Assembly: GCF_900104725.1 (NCBI RefSeq)
Contig: NZ_LT629758.1
Location: forward strand, 4,726,501 to 4,790,500
DNA: 64,000 nt
Direction of reading: 5' to 3'
Origin: Actinoplanes derwentensis
GTDB taxonomy: Bacteria; Actinomycetota; Actinomycetes; Mycobacteriales; Micromonosporaceae
The notes beneath the pieces were generated by a model. It was not told where the DNA came from and searched no databases. It worked only from the letters and a program-made list of their open reading frames with translations. This document shows, piece after piece, positions 28,970-37,702 of the stretch. Position 1 is the stretch's first letter. Each line of letters starts with the position of its first letter. Position numbers and translations under genes: made by a program.

Positions 28970-30710
28970 AGCCCTCCCCTTCTCGATCCCGGATCGCGCC
29001 GTCCGGCCCCGCGACGTGCGCCGGGGCCGGGGTGGCCGCATGACGTCCGGCCCGGCGCCCGGAGAAGACGCAGTCGGCGAGGGACAGCCCACTGACATAG
29101 GAACCGGAACAGACACCGACCGCTGTCCGCCCGGCCGCATAGAGCCCTTCGATCACGGTGCCGTCCGGCCGCAGCACCCCGCCGGTGTCCTCGTCCACGG
29201 TCAGCCCGCCAAGGGTGAGCATCGGCGCGGGCAACGCCCGCAACGACACGTCAAGCAGCGAGAACGGCGCCCGGCCGAGCACTTTCAATCCCCGCCCGGG
29301 CACGCCGTTCGCCCCGGCAGAGGAAGCAGGAGTGGAGGTCCCATCCGGCCCCACAGAGGAAGCGGCCGAATCGGTCGCCGCATCCGGCCCCGCAGAGGAG
29401 ACAGCCGAATCGATTGCCGCCTCCGACCCCGCTAAGAAGGCGGCCGAATCGGTCGCCGCCTCCGGCCGGGTATGAGCGGCGACTGTCTCGGCCAAGCCGG
29501 CCGGGTCGATGCCGGCTCGGCGGGCTGCTTCGGCGACGGTCGGTGCCGAGATCCGGTGGGCCAGTAACCACCGGACCTGGAGACGCTGGAACCACAGGGT
29601 CTGGGCGCGCAGTCGGCGACGGGCCTCGGCCAGCACCGCGGCGTCGACCAGCAGCCAGGCCCGGCCACCGGGACGGTCCAGGATCCTTTCGCCGATCGCG
29701 GCACCGTACAGCGACTCGTCGCAGATCCGGCGCCCGTCCCGATCGACCAGCAGGCCGCCGAGCAGCGCGGACGGCGGAGTCAGGAACCGCCACAGGGTGA
29801 CCCGGTCCAGATGACGCACACCCGCACCGGCCGCCGTCCCCAGCCGGATGCCGGAGCCGTCGTCACCGGGCGTGCCCAGCCGCAGGCCACGATAGCGGGG
29901 CGCGTGCTCCCGCATCATCTCCCGATCGAAGACGAACCCACCCGCGGCCAGCACCACAGCATCCGCGGGAATCACCAGGTCCCGGCCGTAACGGTTCTCG
30001 ATCCAGCCGACCATCCGGTGCAGCGCCCGCCCGAGCCGGGGCACGTAGACCCCCGGTTTCACCGACCAGCGATGCAGCCGGTCAAAGGCGAACCGGGCCC
30101 AGAACGGCGCAGCCCGCAGGGTGCGGCAGCGGACCCCACCGACCCGGCCGCTCGCATCGACGACAAGCGACACCGCCCTGGTCCGCAACAGCACTTGGGC
30201 CCCAGCGGCCGGGGTAGAGGCGGCACGGACTGAGGCGGCCAGACGCGCGTGCAAGGTGCCGCCGGAGGTGCCTCGGGCGAAGACACGATGTCCGCGCGGG
30301 GCCGGGCCGGGGTGCAGGTGTTCGTTGCCGGACTGGTAGAGGTAGTGCCGGTTGGACGGGTAGGACGTCTTGTCGGGGCAGAGGCTCGCGTCGAACGGCA
30401 CGCCCTGTTCTTCCAGCCAGGCGAGCATCGCCGGGGATTCGTCGCAGAACCGGCGCAGGGTGCGGTCCGAGACGGCGCCTTGTACTTCCCGGTGCAGGTA
30501 TTCGTACATGGCGATCGGGGTGTCGGTGATCGCCGCCGACCGCTGCTGGCGCGTCCCACCGCCCGCATAGACGACGCCGCCCGAGATCGCCGTGGCGCCG
30601 CCGCCTCCGAAACGGTCGACGACCAGCACCGATGCTCCGGAAGCGGCGGCCTCGATCGCCGCGCAGGCCCCGGCCGCGCCGAAGCCGACCACCACGACGT
30701 CCACGCGCAC
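28962..30710 (-). CDS. FAD-dependent KstD-superfamily dehydrogenase (possibly 3-ketosteroid delta4-dehydrogenase)
   Basis: A 582-residue flavoprotein with N-terminal FAD fold VVVVGFGAAGACAAIEAA and C-terminal GGLTVDEDTGGVL..DG..I.GLYAAGRTAVG. It belongs to the fumarate-reductase/KstD superfamily but differs from the two kstD products in the window (GGGGATAISGG where KstD has GGSTARSG). It resembles the Kst4D/Rv0785 type, which may act on 5-alpha-steroids; that assignment is tentative. A 13-residue Ala/Ser/Asp repeat (about 416-467) interrupts the substrate domain. It is first in the operon with hsaE-G-F, under the KstR box at 30737. Confidence 0.75.
   Translation of the reverse strand: MRVDVVVVGFGAAGACAAIEAAASGASVLVVDRFGGGGATAISGGVVYAGGGTRQQRSAAITDTPIAMYEYLHREVQGAVSDRTLRRFCDESPAMLAWLEEQGVPFDASLCPDKTSYPSNRHYLYQSGNEHLHPGPAPRGHRVFARGTSGGTLHARLAASVRAASTPAAGAQVLLRTRAVSLVVDASGRVGGVRCRTLRAAPFWARFAFDRLHRWSVKPGVYVPRLGRALHRMVGWIENRYGRDLVIPADAVVLAAGGFVFDREMMREHAPRYRGLRLGTPGDDGSGIRLGTAAGAGVRHLDRVTLWRFLTPPSALLGGLLVDRDGRRICDESLYGAAIGERILDRPGGRAWLLVDAAVLAEARRRLRAQTLWFQRLQVRWLLAHRISAPTVAEAARRAGIDPAGLAETVAAHTRPEAATDSAAFLAGSEAAIDSAVSSAGPDAATDSAASSVGPDGTSTPASSAGANGVPGRGLKVLGRAPFSLLDVSLRALPAPMLTLGGLTVDEDTGGVLRPDGTVIEGLYAAGRTAVGVCSGSYVSGLSLADCVFSGRRAGRHAATPAPAHVAGPDGAIRDREGEGCA
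29311..29463 (-). repeat. 39-bp in-frame minisatellite in the flavoprotein gene
   Basis: Three successive 39-bp units (29347-29385, 29386-29424, 29425-29463), with a degenerate unit at 29311-29346, encode a 13-residue unit of the type AATDSAASSVGPD. It lies entirely within the flavoprotein gene and keeps frame. Confidence 0.9.
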
Positions 30711-30736
30711 CTCCTAGGCGTTGCGGGCCGGTTAAC

Positions 30737-30750
30737 TATAACCTGTTCTA
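30737..30750. promoter_or_regulatory. KstR operator between kstD and the flavoprotein-hsaEGF operon
   Basis: TATAACCTGTTCTA fits TnnAACnnGTTnnA fully. It is immediately adjacent to the GTG start of kstD and 27 nt upstream of the divergent flavoprotein gene. Confidence 0.88.
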
Positions 30751-32421
30751 GTGAGGACCGAGGAAGAGTACGACGTCGTCGTGGTCGGCAGCGGCGCGGC
30801 CGGCATGACCGCCGCGCTCGCTGCGGCACACCTCAATCTGAGGGCATTAGTCGTCGAGGCGGCGACAAAATACGGCGGCTCGACCGCCCGCTCCGGTGGC
30901 GGCCTGTGGATGCCGGGCCCGGAAGCGGCCACTTACCTGAAACACGTTTCAGGCGACGAGGTGCCGTCGGCCCGGCGGGACGCGCTGCTGGAGCACGGTC
31001 CGGCGGTGCTGAACTTCGTCCGCGATCACACGCCGCTGCGATTCATGCGGGTTCCGGGCTATCCCGACTACCACCCGGAGGCGCCCGGCGGCCTGGCCGA
31101 GGGGCGCACCGTCGAGCCCCGTCCACTGCCCGCCCGCGCGATCGGCGCCGATCTGGACGATCTGGCCGGGCCCTACCGCGCGGCACCGAACGGGATGGCG
31201 GTGACCGCCGTCGACTACCGCTGGCTGTCGCTGGGGTTCCGGCATCCCCGGTCGGCGCTGACCGTGATGCGGCTGATGGCCGGCCGGCTTCGAGGGCGAC
31301 GGCTGACGATGGGCCAGGCGCTCGCCGCGGGTCTCCGGGCCGGACTGCGAGCGGCAGGTGTTCCGGTGCTGCTCAGCACCCCGATGACCGAGCTGGTCAC
31401 GGACGGCGGGCGGGTCACCGGTGTCCGCTGCGGCGAGCGGACCCTGCGGGCGCGGCGCGGGGTGATCCTGACCGCCGGCGGGTTCGAGCACAACGAGCGG
31501 CTTCGCCGTCGACACCAGGGCTTGGGTACGGGGTGGACGGTCGGCGCCGTCACCAACATCGGTACGGCCATCGAGGCCGGTCAGGCACTCGGGGCAGCCG
31601 TCGACCTGATGGACGAGGCGTGGTGGGGCCCGGCCCTGCCGTTGACCGGCGGCCCGTACTTCTGCCTGGCCGAACGCAACCTCCCCGGCAGCCTGATCGT
31701 CGACGGCACCGGCCGTCGCTTCGTCAACGAGGCCGCCCCGTACGTCGACTTCGTCCACACCGTCCTGGGCCGCACCGCAGACCGCACCGCAAGCCAACCC
31801 GCTGACCGCACCGCAAGCCAACCCGCTGACCGCACCGCTTCCGGACGGGTCGGGAAGCCCGCCGGAACGCACCAGCCCACCTGGCTGATCTTCGACCGCA
31901 CCTACCGGGACCGCTACCTGTTCGCCGGTCGCGCTCCGCGCACCCCACTCCCCCGCCGCTGGTTCGACGCCGGCGTAGCCCATCGAGCCGACACCCTGGT
32001 CGAACTAGCCGGGAAGACGGGCCTACCACCCGAGGAGTTGAAACAGACGGTGCAGCGGTTCAACGGTTTCGCGGCGACCGGCCGGGACGAGGACTTCGGC
32101 CGGGGTGAATCCGCGTACGACCGCTACTACGGCGACCCCCGCCAGCACCCGAACCCGTGCCTGGGACCGTTGCTGCGCCCACCGTTCCACGCGTTCACCC
32201 TGGTCCCCGGCGACCTGGGCACCAAGGGCGGCCTGCGCACCGACGAACACGCCCGTGTCCTGCGCGCCGACGGCACCCCGATCCCCGGCTTGTACGCGGC
32301 CGGCAACACCTCGGCCTCGGTGATGGGCCGCGGCTACGCCGGAGCCGGCGCCACCCTGGGCCCGGCCCTGACCTTCGGCTATCTGGCCGCTCTGGACCTG
32401 GCCACCCCGGGACCCGCGTGA
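30751..32421 (+). CDS. kstD: 3-ketosteroid delta1-dehydrogenase KstD
   Basis: KstD introduces the C1-C2 double bond in ring A (AD to ADD) using FAD. The 556-residue protein has VVVVGSGAAGMTAALAAAHL, KYGGSTARSGGGLWMP, a Tyr in NEAAPYVDFVH (active-site region), Tyr-rich YDRYYGDP and GGLRTDEHARVL..DGTPIPGLYAAGN..ASVMGRGYAG.G.TLGPA. A repeat of DRTASQPA (about residues 344-364) is inserted after the NEAAPY block. The GTG start directly follows the KstR box, so the message is probably leaderless. A second possible KstR site lies in codons 63-67. Confidence 0.93.
   Translation: MRTEEEYDVVVVGSGAAGMTAALAAAHLNLRALVVEAATKYGGSTARSGGGLWMPGPEAATYLKHVSGDEVPSARRDALLEHGPAVLNFVRDHTPLRFMRVPGYPDYHPEAPGGLAEGRTVEPRPLPARAIGADLDDLAGPYRAAPNGMAVTAVDYRWLSLGFRHPRSALTVMRLMAGRLRGRRLTMGQALAAGLRAGLRAAGVPVLLSTPMTELVTDGGRVTGVRCGERTLRARRGVILTAGGFEHNERLRRRHQGLGTGWTVGAVTNIGTAIEAGQALGAAVDLMDEAWWGPALPLTGGPYFCLAERNLPGSLIVDGTGRRFVNEAAPYVDFVHTVLGRTADRTASQPADRTASQPADRTASGRVGKPAGTHQPTWLIFDRTYRDRYLFAGRAPRTPLPRRWFDAGVAHRADTLVELAGKTGLPPEELKQTVQRFNGFAATGRDEDFGRGESAYDRYYGDPRQHPNPCLGPLLRPPFHAFTLVPGDLGTKGGLRTDEHARVLRADGTPIPGLYAAGNTSASVMGRGYAGAGATLGPALTFGYLAALDLATPGPA
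30938..30951. promoter_or_regulatory. Perfect KstR-type palindrome inside kstD
   Basis: TGAAACACGTTTCA is a 14-bp perfect palindrome that satisfies TnnAACnnGTTnnA, about 190 bp into the kstD coding region. It could be an auxiliary operator or coincidence. Confidence 0.5.
31780..31842 (+). repeat. 24-bp in-frame tandem repeat in kstD
   Basis: The unit GACCGCACCGCAAGCCAACC plus CGCT recurs twice in full (31780-31803, 31804-31827) and once in part, encoding DRTASQPA repeats in KstD. Confidence 0.9.
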
Positions 32422-32451
32422 CGGAGTCGGGAGTGGACTCCACTGCTTAGG

Positions 32452-33786
32452 GTGTCGATGTCGCTGCAAGGCGTGTGCATCACTCTGGGGGTGAGCGTGT
32501 CGACCCAACTGACGCCGGCCGGGATCATTCGGCGGATGACCACTCCGCAACTGTATTGGCTGGTCGCGATCGGGCTGGTGGTTCTCGGGGTGCTCACCGG
32601 GGCGACCGCGGTGGGGGAGGTGCGGGGGCGGGTCGCGACGATCGGCGAGATCGGCGGAGTGAGCGGGCCGATCAGTGTGGACGCGCAGACGCTGTACCGG
32701 GCGCTGGCCGACGCGGACGCGACCGCGGCTACCGCGTTCCTGACGACCGACGGCGAGTCCGCCGAGCTGCGGACCCGCTATCTGGACGACATCGCGAAAG
32801 CCACCTCCGCGCTGACCGTGGCGTTGCGGGGCGCCGACGACGAGGACGCCGGGCAGTTGCGGGTGGTGGCCGATCAGCTGCCGGTCTACACCGGACTGGT
32901 GGAGACGGCCCGGGCGAATCAGCGGCTGGGGGTGCCGCTCGGTGGCGCCTATCTGCGGGAGGCGTCGGGGCTGATGCAGCAGACGATTCTGCCGGCCGCC
33001 GCGACGGTGTTCGACCGGACGAACCGGCTGCTCTCGGTCGAGCACCGGGCGGCCGGCGGTTTCCCCTGGCCGGCGGCGCTGTCGGTGCTGCTGGCCGGGG
33101 TGGCACTGGTAATGGCGCAGGTGCTGGTGTCGCGTCGCAGCCGGCGGACCTTCAACCGGGGACTGGTCGCGGCGAGCCTGGTCACCGTGCTGGCCCTGCT
33201 CTGGTCGGGGGTCGCGCTGGGTGTCTCGGGACGGCACCTGGGCACCGGCGAGCGGGACGGTGTGAATCTGGTGCGGCTGCTGGCGAACGCCGGCCGGGCC
33301 TCGTTGCAGGCTCGGGCGAACGAGTCGCTGACGCTGGTGGCCCGGGGTGGTGGTGCCGAGTTCGAGAAGAAGTTCGCCGGGCAGCTCGACGAGCTGATCG
33401 GCAAGGACGGGCGCGGCGGGCTGTTCGCGCGGGCGATCGAGCTGGCGCCGTTCACCGACCGCCGGGTGATCGACGACGCCCGGGACGAGGCGGTCGCCTG
33501 GCGTGGCCTGCATGAACAGGTGCGGGCCGCGGATGACGGCGGGGACTGGAACAAGGCGGTCGAGCTGGCCACCCAGACCGGTTTCAGCGGTCTGCCCGCG
33601 ATCTTCGGCCGGCTCGACAAGGCGCTGTCCGACGCGCTCGCTCTCGGCAACAGCCGGGTGGAGCGGCAGGCGGAACTGGCCGGTGCGACGCTCACCGGTT
33701 TGACCGCGGGTCTGGTTCTGCTCACCGCCGGCCTGGTGGCGGGTGTCGTGCTGGGGTTCCGTCCGAGGATCGGAGAGTACCGATGA
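32452..33786 (+). CDS. GlnX-like membrane sensor protein
   Basis: A protein of up to 444 residues with four membrane segments: one near the N-terminus (LYWLVAIGLVVLGVL), a pair in the middle (FPWPAALSVLLAGVALV; VAASLVTVLALLWSGVAL) and one at the C-terminus (LTAGLVLLTAGLVAGVVL). Two extracytoplasmic helical domains lie between them. This layout, with an overlapping solute-binding lipoprotein gene, matches the GlnX-GlnH pair that in corynebacteria and mycobacteria signals amino-acid levels to kinase PknG. No pknG follows here. The start is uncertain (GTG 32452, GTG 32491/32497 or ATG 32536). Confidence 0.65.
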   Translation: MSMSLQGVCITLGVSVSTQLTPAGIIRRMTTPQLYWLVAIGLVVLGVLTGATAVGEVRGRVATIGEIGGVSGPISVDAQTLYRALADADATAATAFLTTDGESAELRTRYLDDIAKATSALTVALRGADDEDAGQLRVVADQLPVYTGLVETARANQRLGVPLGGAYLREASGLMQQTILPAAATVFDRTNRLLSVEHRAAGGFPWPAALSVLLAGVALVMAQVLVSRRSRRTFNRGLVAASLVTVLALLWSGVALGVSGRHLGTGERDGVNLVRLLANAGRASLQARANESLTLVARGGGAEFEKKFAGQLDELIGKDGRGGLFARAIELAPFTDRRVIDDARDEAVAWRGLHEQVRAADDGGDWNKAVELATQTGFSGLPAIFGRLDKALSDALALGNSRVERQAELAGATLTGLTAGLVLLTAGLVAGVVLGFRPRIGEYR

Positions 33787-34757
33787 GGGTCCGGGTGGTG
33801 GCGGGTGTGCTGGCGGTCGCGCTGACGGCCGCCGGGTGCGGGGCGCCGGAGCAGGCGCGGCCGGTGTCCGCCGATGCCACGGCGTCCGCGCCCCGGCCGG
33901 GGAATGTGCAGGATCCGGCCGAGATTCCGAGCCGGGCCCCCGTACCCACGTGTGATCCTCGGGCCAGTCTGCGCCCGGAAGGCGCGCTGCCGCGGCCGGG
34001 CGCCATGCCGGCCGGGAGCACGATGGCCGACATCGTGGCGAACGGGCGGCTGGTCGTCGGCATCGACCAGAACGCCTACCTGTTCGGTTTCCGGGATCCG
34101 GCGACCGGCGAGCTGGCCGGTTTCGAGGTCGACATGGCGCGGGAGATCGCGCGGGCGCTCTTCGGTGATCCGCGGAAGGTGCAGTTCCGGGCGATCACCA
34201 CGGCCGACCGGATCCCGGTGCTGCGCAACAACGAGGTCGACCTGGTGATCCGGACCATGACGATGACGTGTGAGCGGTGGCAGCAGGTGTCGTTCTCGAC
34301 CGAGTACATCGCGTCCCGGCAGCGGCTGCTGGTCCGCAAGGCCGACAAGATCCGCGACTTCGCCGATCTGCACGGCCGGAAGGTGTGCGCGACCCGCGGC
34401 AGCACCAGCATCGTCACGATCCACGAGCAGCCGGGCGATCTGATCCCGGTCAGCACCGACAGCACCCTGGACTGTCTGGTGATGCTCCAGCAGCACCAGG
34501 TGGATGCGGTGTCGACGATCGACATCCTGCTCGCGGGGCTGGCCGCGCAGGATCCGACGACCATGGTGACCGGGAAGCCGGTGTCGAACGAGCCGTCCGG
34601 GATCGGCATTCCGAAGAACAAACCGGACATGGTTCGGTACGTCAACGGGGTGCTGGCGACGATGCGCGCCGACGGCACCTGGACGCGTGTCTATGACCGT
34701 TGGTTGCGGGCCCGGCTGGGTCCGGCCACCCCGCCGAAGGCCGTCTACCAGGATTGA
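33783..34757 (+). CDS. GlnH-like amino-acid-binding lipoprotein
   Basis: A 324-residue lipoprotein (lipobox TAAGC, Cys near 19) with a type 2 periplasmic-binding domain: IDQNAYLFGFRDPATGELAGFEVDMAREIARALFG, then TADRIPVLRNNEVDLVI. These are the substrate-binding features of polar amino-acid binding proteins. Its start overlaps the GlnX-like stop by 4 bp. In the GlnX/GlnH/PknG system GlnH senses Asp/Glu rather than feeding a permease, and no permease genes are adjacent here, consistent with a sensing role. Confidence 0.8.
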   Translation: MRVRVVAGVLAVALTAAGCGAPEQARPVSADATASAPRPGNVQDPAEIPSRAPVPTCDPRASLRPEGALPRPGAMPAGSTMADIVANGRLVVGIDQNAYLFGFRDPATGELAGFEVDMAREIARALFGDPRKVQFRAITTADRIPVLRNNEVDLVIRTMTMTCERWQQVSFSTEYIASRQRLLVRKADKIRDFADLHGRKVCATRGSTSIVTIHEQPGDLIPVSTDSTLDCLVMLQQHQVDAVSTIDILLAGLAAQDPTTMVTGKPVSNEPSGIGIPKNKPDMVRYVNGVLATMRADGTWTRVYDRWLRARLGPATPPKAVYQD

Positions 34758-34833
34758 TGGTCGGACGGCCGACACCACGGGGTAGCTCTGCTGGTCTACC
34801 CTGACCGGACCGGATGAACGGGGGAGATGACCG

Positions 34834-35352
34834 GTGCTGACGGCGACCGTGGTGTTCCTGGTGATCGGTGGCGTGGCCGTCGCGGCCCTGGCGCTGGCCC
34901 TGCTCGGTGGCGAACTACTGCATTTCGGTCATCCGGATTCCAGTGGGCCGGTGTCGCTCGAAGTGGTGGCCGGTTTCCTCGGAGCGTTCGGTTTTGTCGG
35001 TGCCGCCGCGTCCGAGCTGCTCGGTGCCCGTACCGCCGCGGTGATCTCGATCGCAGTCGCGATCGGTGCGCTGGCCGCCTTTCCGGCCGCCTGGCTCGCG
35101 TGGCGCCTCTCCCGGGCCGCGCGCGACATGCGCACCGACGCCACCCCGCAGCGGGCGCACCTGGTCGGCTCCCTCGGCACGGTCGTCACCTCGGTTCCGG
35201 CCGGGTCCGGCTACGGCGAGGTGACGTTGCGCCTCGGCGGCCAGCCGGTCAAGGTCTACGCACGGTCGGACCGCGCGATCCCCACGGGTGCCCAGGTCTT
35301 CGTGATCGAGGCGCCCAGCGACACCAGTGTCGTGGTCGAGCGAACCCCTTAG
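34834..35352 (+). CDS. NfeD-like membrane protein, flotillin partner
   Basis: A 172-residue protein with three hydrophobic segments (about 3-24, 44-66, 68-90) followed by a soluble C-terminal domain (about 105-172) with HLVGSLGTVVTSVPAGSGYGEVTLRLGG, an OB-like NfeD domain. Its position directly upstream of a flotillin gene matches the YuaF/NfeD-FloT arrangement of membrane microdomain genes. GTG 34834 has GGGGGAG upstream. Confidence 0.75.
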   Translation: MLTATVVFLVIGGVAVAALALALLGGELLHFGHPDSSGPVSLEVVAGFLGAFGFVGAAASELLGARTAAVISIAVAIGALAAFPAAWLAWRLSRAARDMRTDATPQRAHLVGSLGTVVTSVPAGSGYGEVTLRLGGQPVKVYARSDRAIPTGAQVFVIEAPSDTSVVVERTP

Positions 35353-35411
35353 AACGTCAGAACGAACCTCCTCAAAGGTCGAAACAAACCCCTCAAGGCG
35401 GGAAGGCCTAA

Positions 35412-36923
35412 ATGTCTGGATTGTTGTACGCGATCGCCGGTGTCGTCCTGCTGATCGTGCTGGTTGTGGTGTTCGTGCTCTCCCGGATCAAGGTGGCCGG
35501 GCCGAACGAGGCCTTCATCATCACCGGCCGCAAGGGCAAGACCACCCAGGGCCTGGACGGTACGAGCAGCACCGACATGTCCGGCCAGAAGGTCGTCATG
35601 GGCGCGTCGGTGTTCGTGCTGCCGATCGTGCAGAAGCTGCAGTCGCTGGACCTGTCCAGCCGCCGTATCGACGTCGGCATCAAGGGTGCGGTGTCCAAGC
35701 AGGGCATCCGCGCCGAGCTGCACGGTGTCGCCATCGTCAAGGTGGGTGGCACCGAGGGTGCGATCCGGGCCGCCGCCCAGCGGTTCCTGCACCAGCAGTC
35801 GGAGATCGAGGACTTCACCCGTGAGGTGCTCGCCGGCGCGCTGCGGTCGATCGTCGGCCGCCTCACCATCGAGGAGATCATCCGGGACCGGGCGGCGTTC
35901 GCCAGCGCGGTCGCCGAGGAGGCCGAGCACTCGATGACCAACCAGGGTCTGGTGCTCGACACGTTCCAGCTGCAGGACATCCTGGCCGAGGGCTCGTACC
36001 TGCAGGACCTGGGCCGTCCGGAGGCCGCTCGTGTGCTCAAGGACGCGGCGATCGCCGAGGCCCGGGCCCGGCAGGCCGCCGAGCAGGAGCGGCTGCTGGC
36101 CGAGGAGGCCATCGCCGAGGCGAACCGGAACCTGTCGCTGAAGCAGGCCGGTATCCAGGCCGAGATCGACGCGGCGAAGGCCCAGTCGGCCGCCGCCGGC
36201 CCCCTGGCCCAGGCCGAGCGGGACCAGAAGATCCTGGCCGAGCAGCAGAAGGTGGCCGAGCAGAACGCCGAGCTCAAGCAGCGTCAGCTCGACACCGAGG
36301 TCCGCAAGCCGGCCGACGCCGCCCGGTACCGGGTGGAGCAGGAGGCCGAGGCGAACCGTAGCGCCGCCGTCCTCCAGGCCGACGCGCAACGACAGGCCAC
36401 CATCGCCGCCGCGCAGGCCCAGGCCGAGACCGCCCGCCTGACCGGTGAGGGCGAGCGGGCCCGTCGTGCCGCGCTGGCCGAGGCCAACGCGATCGAAGGT
36501 CTCAAGGAGGGTGAGGCCGAGAAGGGCCGCCGTTCCGCGATCGCCGAGGCGATCGAGCGTGAGGGTGCGGCCGAGGCCGCGGCGATCCTGGCCAAGGGTC
36601 AGGCCGAGGCCGAGGCGATGGCCCGCAAGGCCGAGGCGTTCGCGACGTACGGTGAGGCAGCCGTCATCGACCTGCTCGTGAAGGTGCTGCCGCAGGTCGT
36701 CGAGGCGGCCAGCGCCCCGCTCGGCAACGTCGACAAGCTGACCGTCATCTCCACCGACGGCGCCACCTCGCTGACCAAGTCGGTGGCCGGCAACGTCGCG
36801 CAGGGCCTGCAGATCGGCAGCGACCTGACCGGCATCGACCTGACCGGGCTGCTGTCCAAGCTCGGCGCGGGTGCCAAGCTGAACGGCGACCAGCCGGCCG
36901 TCGAGGCCAAGACGCAGGGCTAA
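35412..36923 (+). CDS. Flotillin-family protein (SPFH/band 7)
   Basis: A 503-residue protein: N-terminal membrane hairpin (LYAIAGVVLLIVLVVVFVL), SPFH/band 7 domain (about 28-190, e.g. VAGPNEAFIITG, SSRRIDV, GAVSKQGI), then a long Glu-Ala-rich coiled coil (about 195-400) and a flotillin C-terminus. It scaffolds membrane microdomains and probably acts with the NfeD-like protein. GGGAAGG precedes the ATG. Its TAA stop overlaps the TAG stop of the convergent gene. Confidence 0.9.
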   Translation: MSGLLYAIAGVVLLIVLVVVFVLSRIKVAGPNEAFIITGRKGKTTQGLDGTSSTDMSGQKVVMGASVFVLPIVQKLQSLDLSSRRIDVGIKGAVSKQGIRAELHGVAIVKVGGTEGAIRAAAQRFLHQQSEIEDFTREVLAGALRSIVGRLTIEEIIRDRAAFASAVAEEAEHSMTNQGLVLDTFQLQDILAEGSYLQDLGRPEAARVLKDAAIAEARARQAAEQERLLAEEAIAEANRNLSLKQAGIQAEIDAAKAQSAAAGPLAQAERDQKILAEQQKVAEQNAELKQRQLDTEVRKPADAARYRVEQEAEANRSAAVLQADAQRQATIAAAQAQAETARLTGEGERARRAALAEANAIEGLKEGEAEKGRRSAIAEAIEREGAAEAAAILAKGQAEAEAMARKAEAFATYGEAAVIDLLVKVLPQVVEAASAPLGNVDKLTVISTDGATSLTKSVAGNVAQGLQIGSDLTGIDLTGLLSKLGAGAKLNGDQPAVEAKTQG

Positions 36924-37702
36924 CGAAGCGACTGACCTACCAGATGCCGGCCTGCCAGCGTCACCACCAGGTGATGCAGCAGGCCGGTTTCGTATCTCCG
37001 GCCGCCGATCCGCAGACCGGAGATCTCCCAGTCCAGGATGTAGGCGATCTCGTCACCGTCGGGGGTGGCGCCGACCGGCAGCAACTGGTGGTAGTCGCCG
37101 AGCGGGAACATCGGCCCGGCGATCGGCCGGCGCAGGGTCACCGGTTCGAAGAGGATGAACGCGGCGCTGATCGGAACGGTGCCGTACTGGTTCATCAGCC
37201 AGCGGTAGTCCTCAGGCAGTTCGACGCCGATCCGGGCGGTCAGCGCGTCCCAGTCGACCGGCGCGTGCCCGAGCGGCGGCCCGGCCAGTTCGGCGAGACG
37301 TTTCGTCAGGTCAGCGCCGTAGGCGAAGGACACCTCGACGATCACCGGCACGTCGTCGCCGTCGGACACCACGGCCAGGACCACCGCCCAGTACCCGGCC
37401 CGCAGCCGCGCCCGCGCCGGGGAGAGGTCCCGCTCGTCCCGGTCGAACCCGCCGCCCTCGGGCAGGCCGAGCTGCCGGGCCATCTGGTGCACCACCGTTT
37501 CGGCGGCGGCGAAGGCCGCCGGATCCGCGGGCAGGCCGAAGCCCGGCAGGTCGACGATGATCCGGCCGTCGTCGGCCCGCACGGACAGACCAGCCGGTTT
37601 CGGAAGCGAAGCCAGCACCGACTTCAGAGCGGCGTCGTCCACCGGATCGGTCAGCGGGGTCAACCGGCGGGCGATCTCCCGGAGGAACTCGACGGCGGTC
37701 AT
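36920..37702 (-). CDS. SMI1/KNR4-like hypothetical protein
   Basis: A 260-residue soluble protein starting MTAVEFLREIARRL. The C-terminal half has WDALTARIGVELPEDYRWLMNQYGT, the opening helix-turn of SMI1/KNR4 (SUKH) domains, common in immunity proteins for contact-dependent toxins. The N-terminal half is of unknown type. It overlaps the upstream lipoprotein stop (ATGA), so the two are co-transcribed. No toxin gene is recognisable nearby, so an immunity role is open. Confidence 0.6.
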   Translation of the reverse strand: MTAVEFLREIARRLTPLTDPVDDAALKSVLASLPKPAGLSVRADDGRIIVDLPGFGLPADPAAFAAAETVVHQMARQLGLPEGGGFDRDERDLSPARARLRAGYWAVVLAVVSDGDDVPVIVEVSFAYGADLTKRLAELAGPPLGHAPVDWDALTARIGVELPEDYRWLMNQYGTVPISAAFILFEPVTLRRPIAGPMFPLGDYHQLLPVGATPDGDEIAYILDWEISGLRIGGRRYETGLLHHLVVTLAGRHLVGQSLR

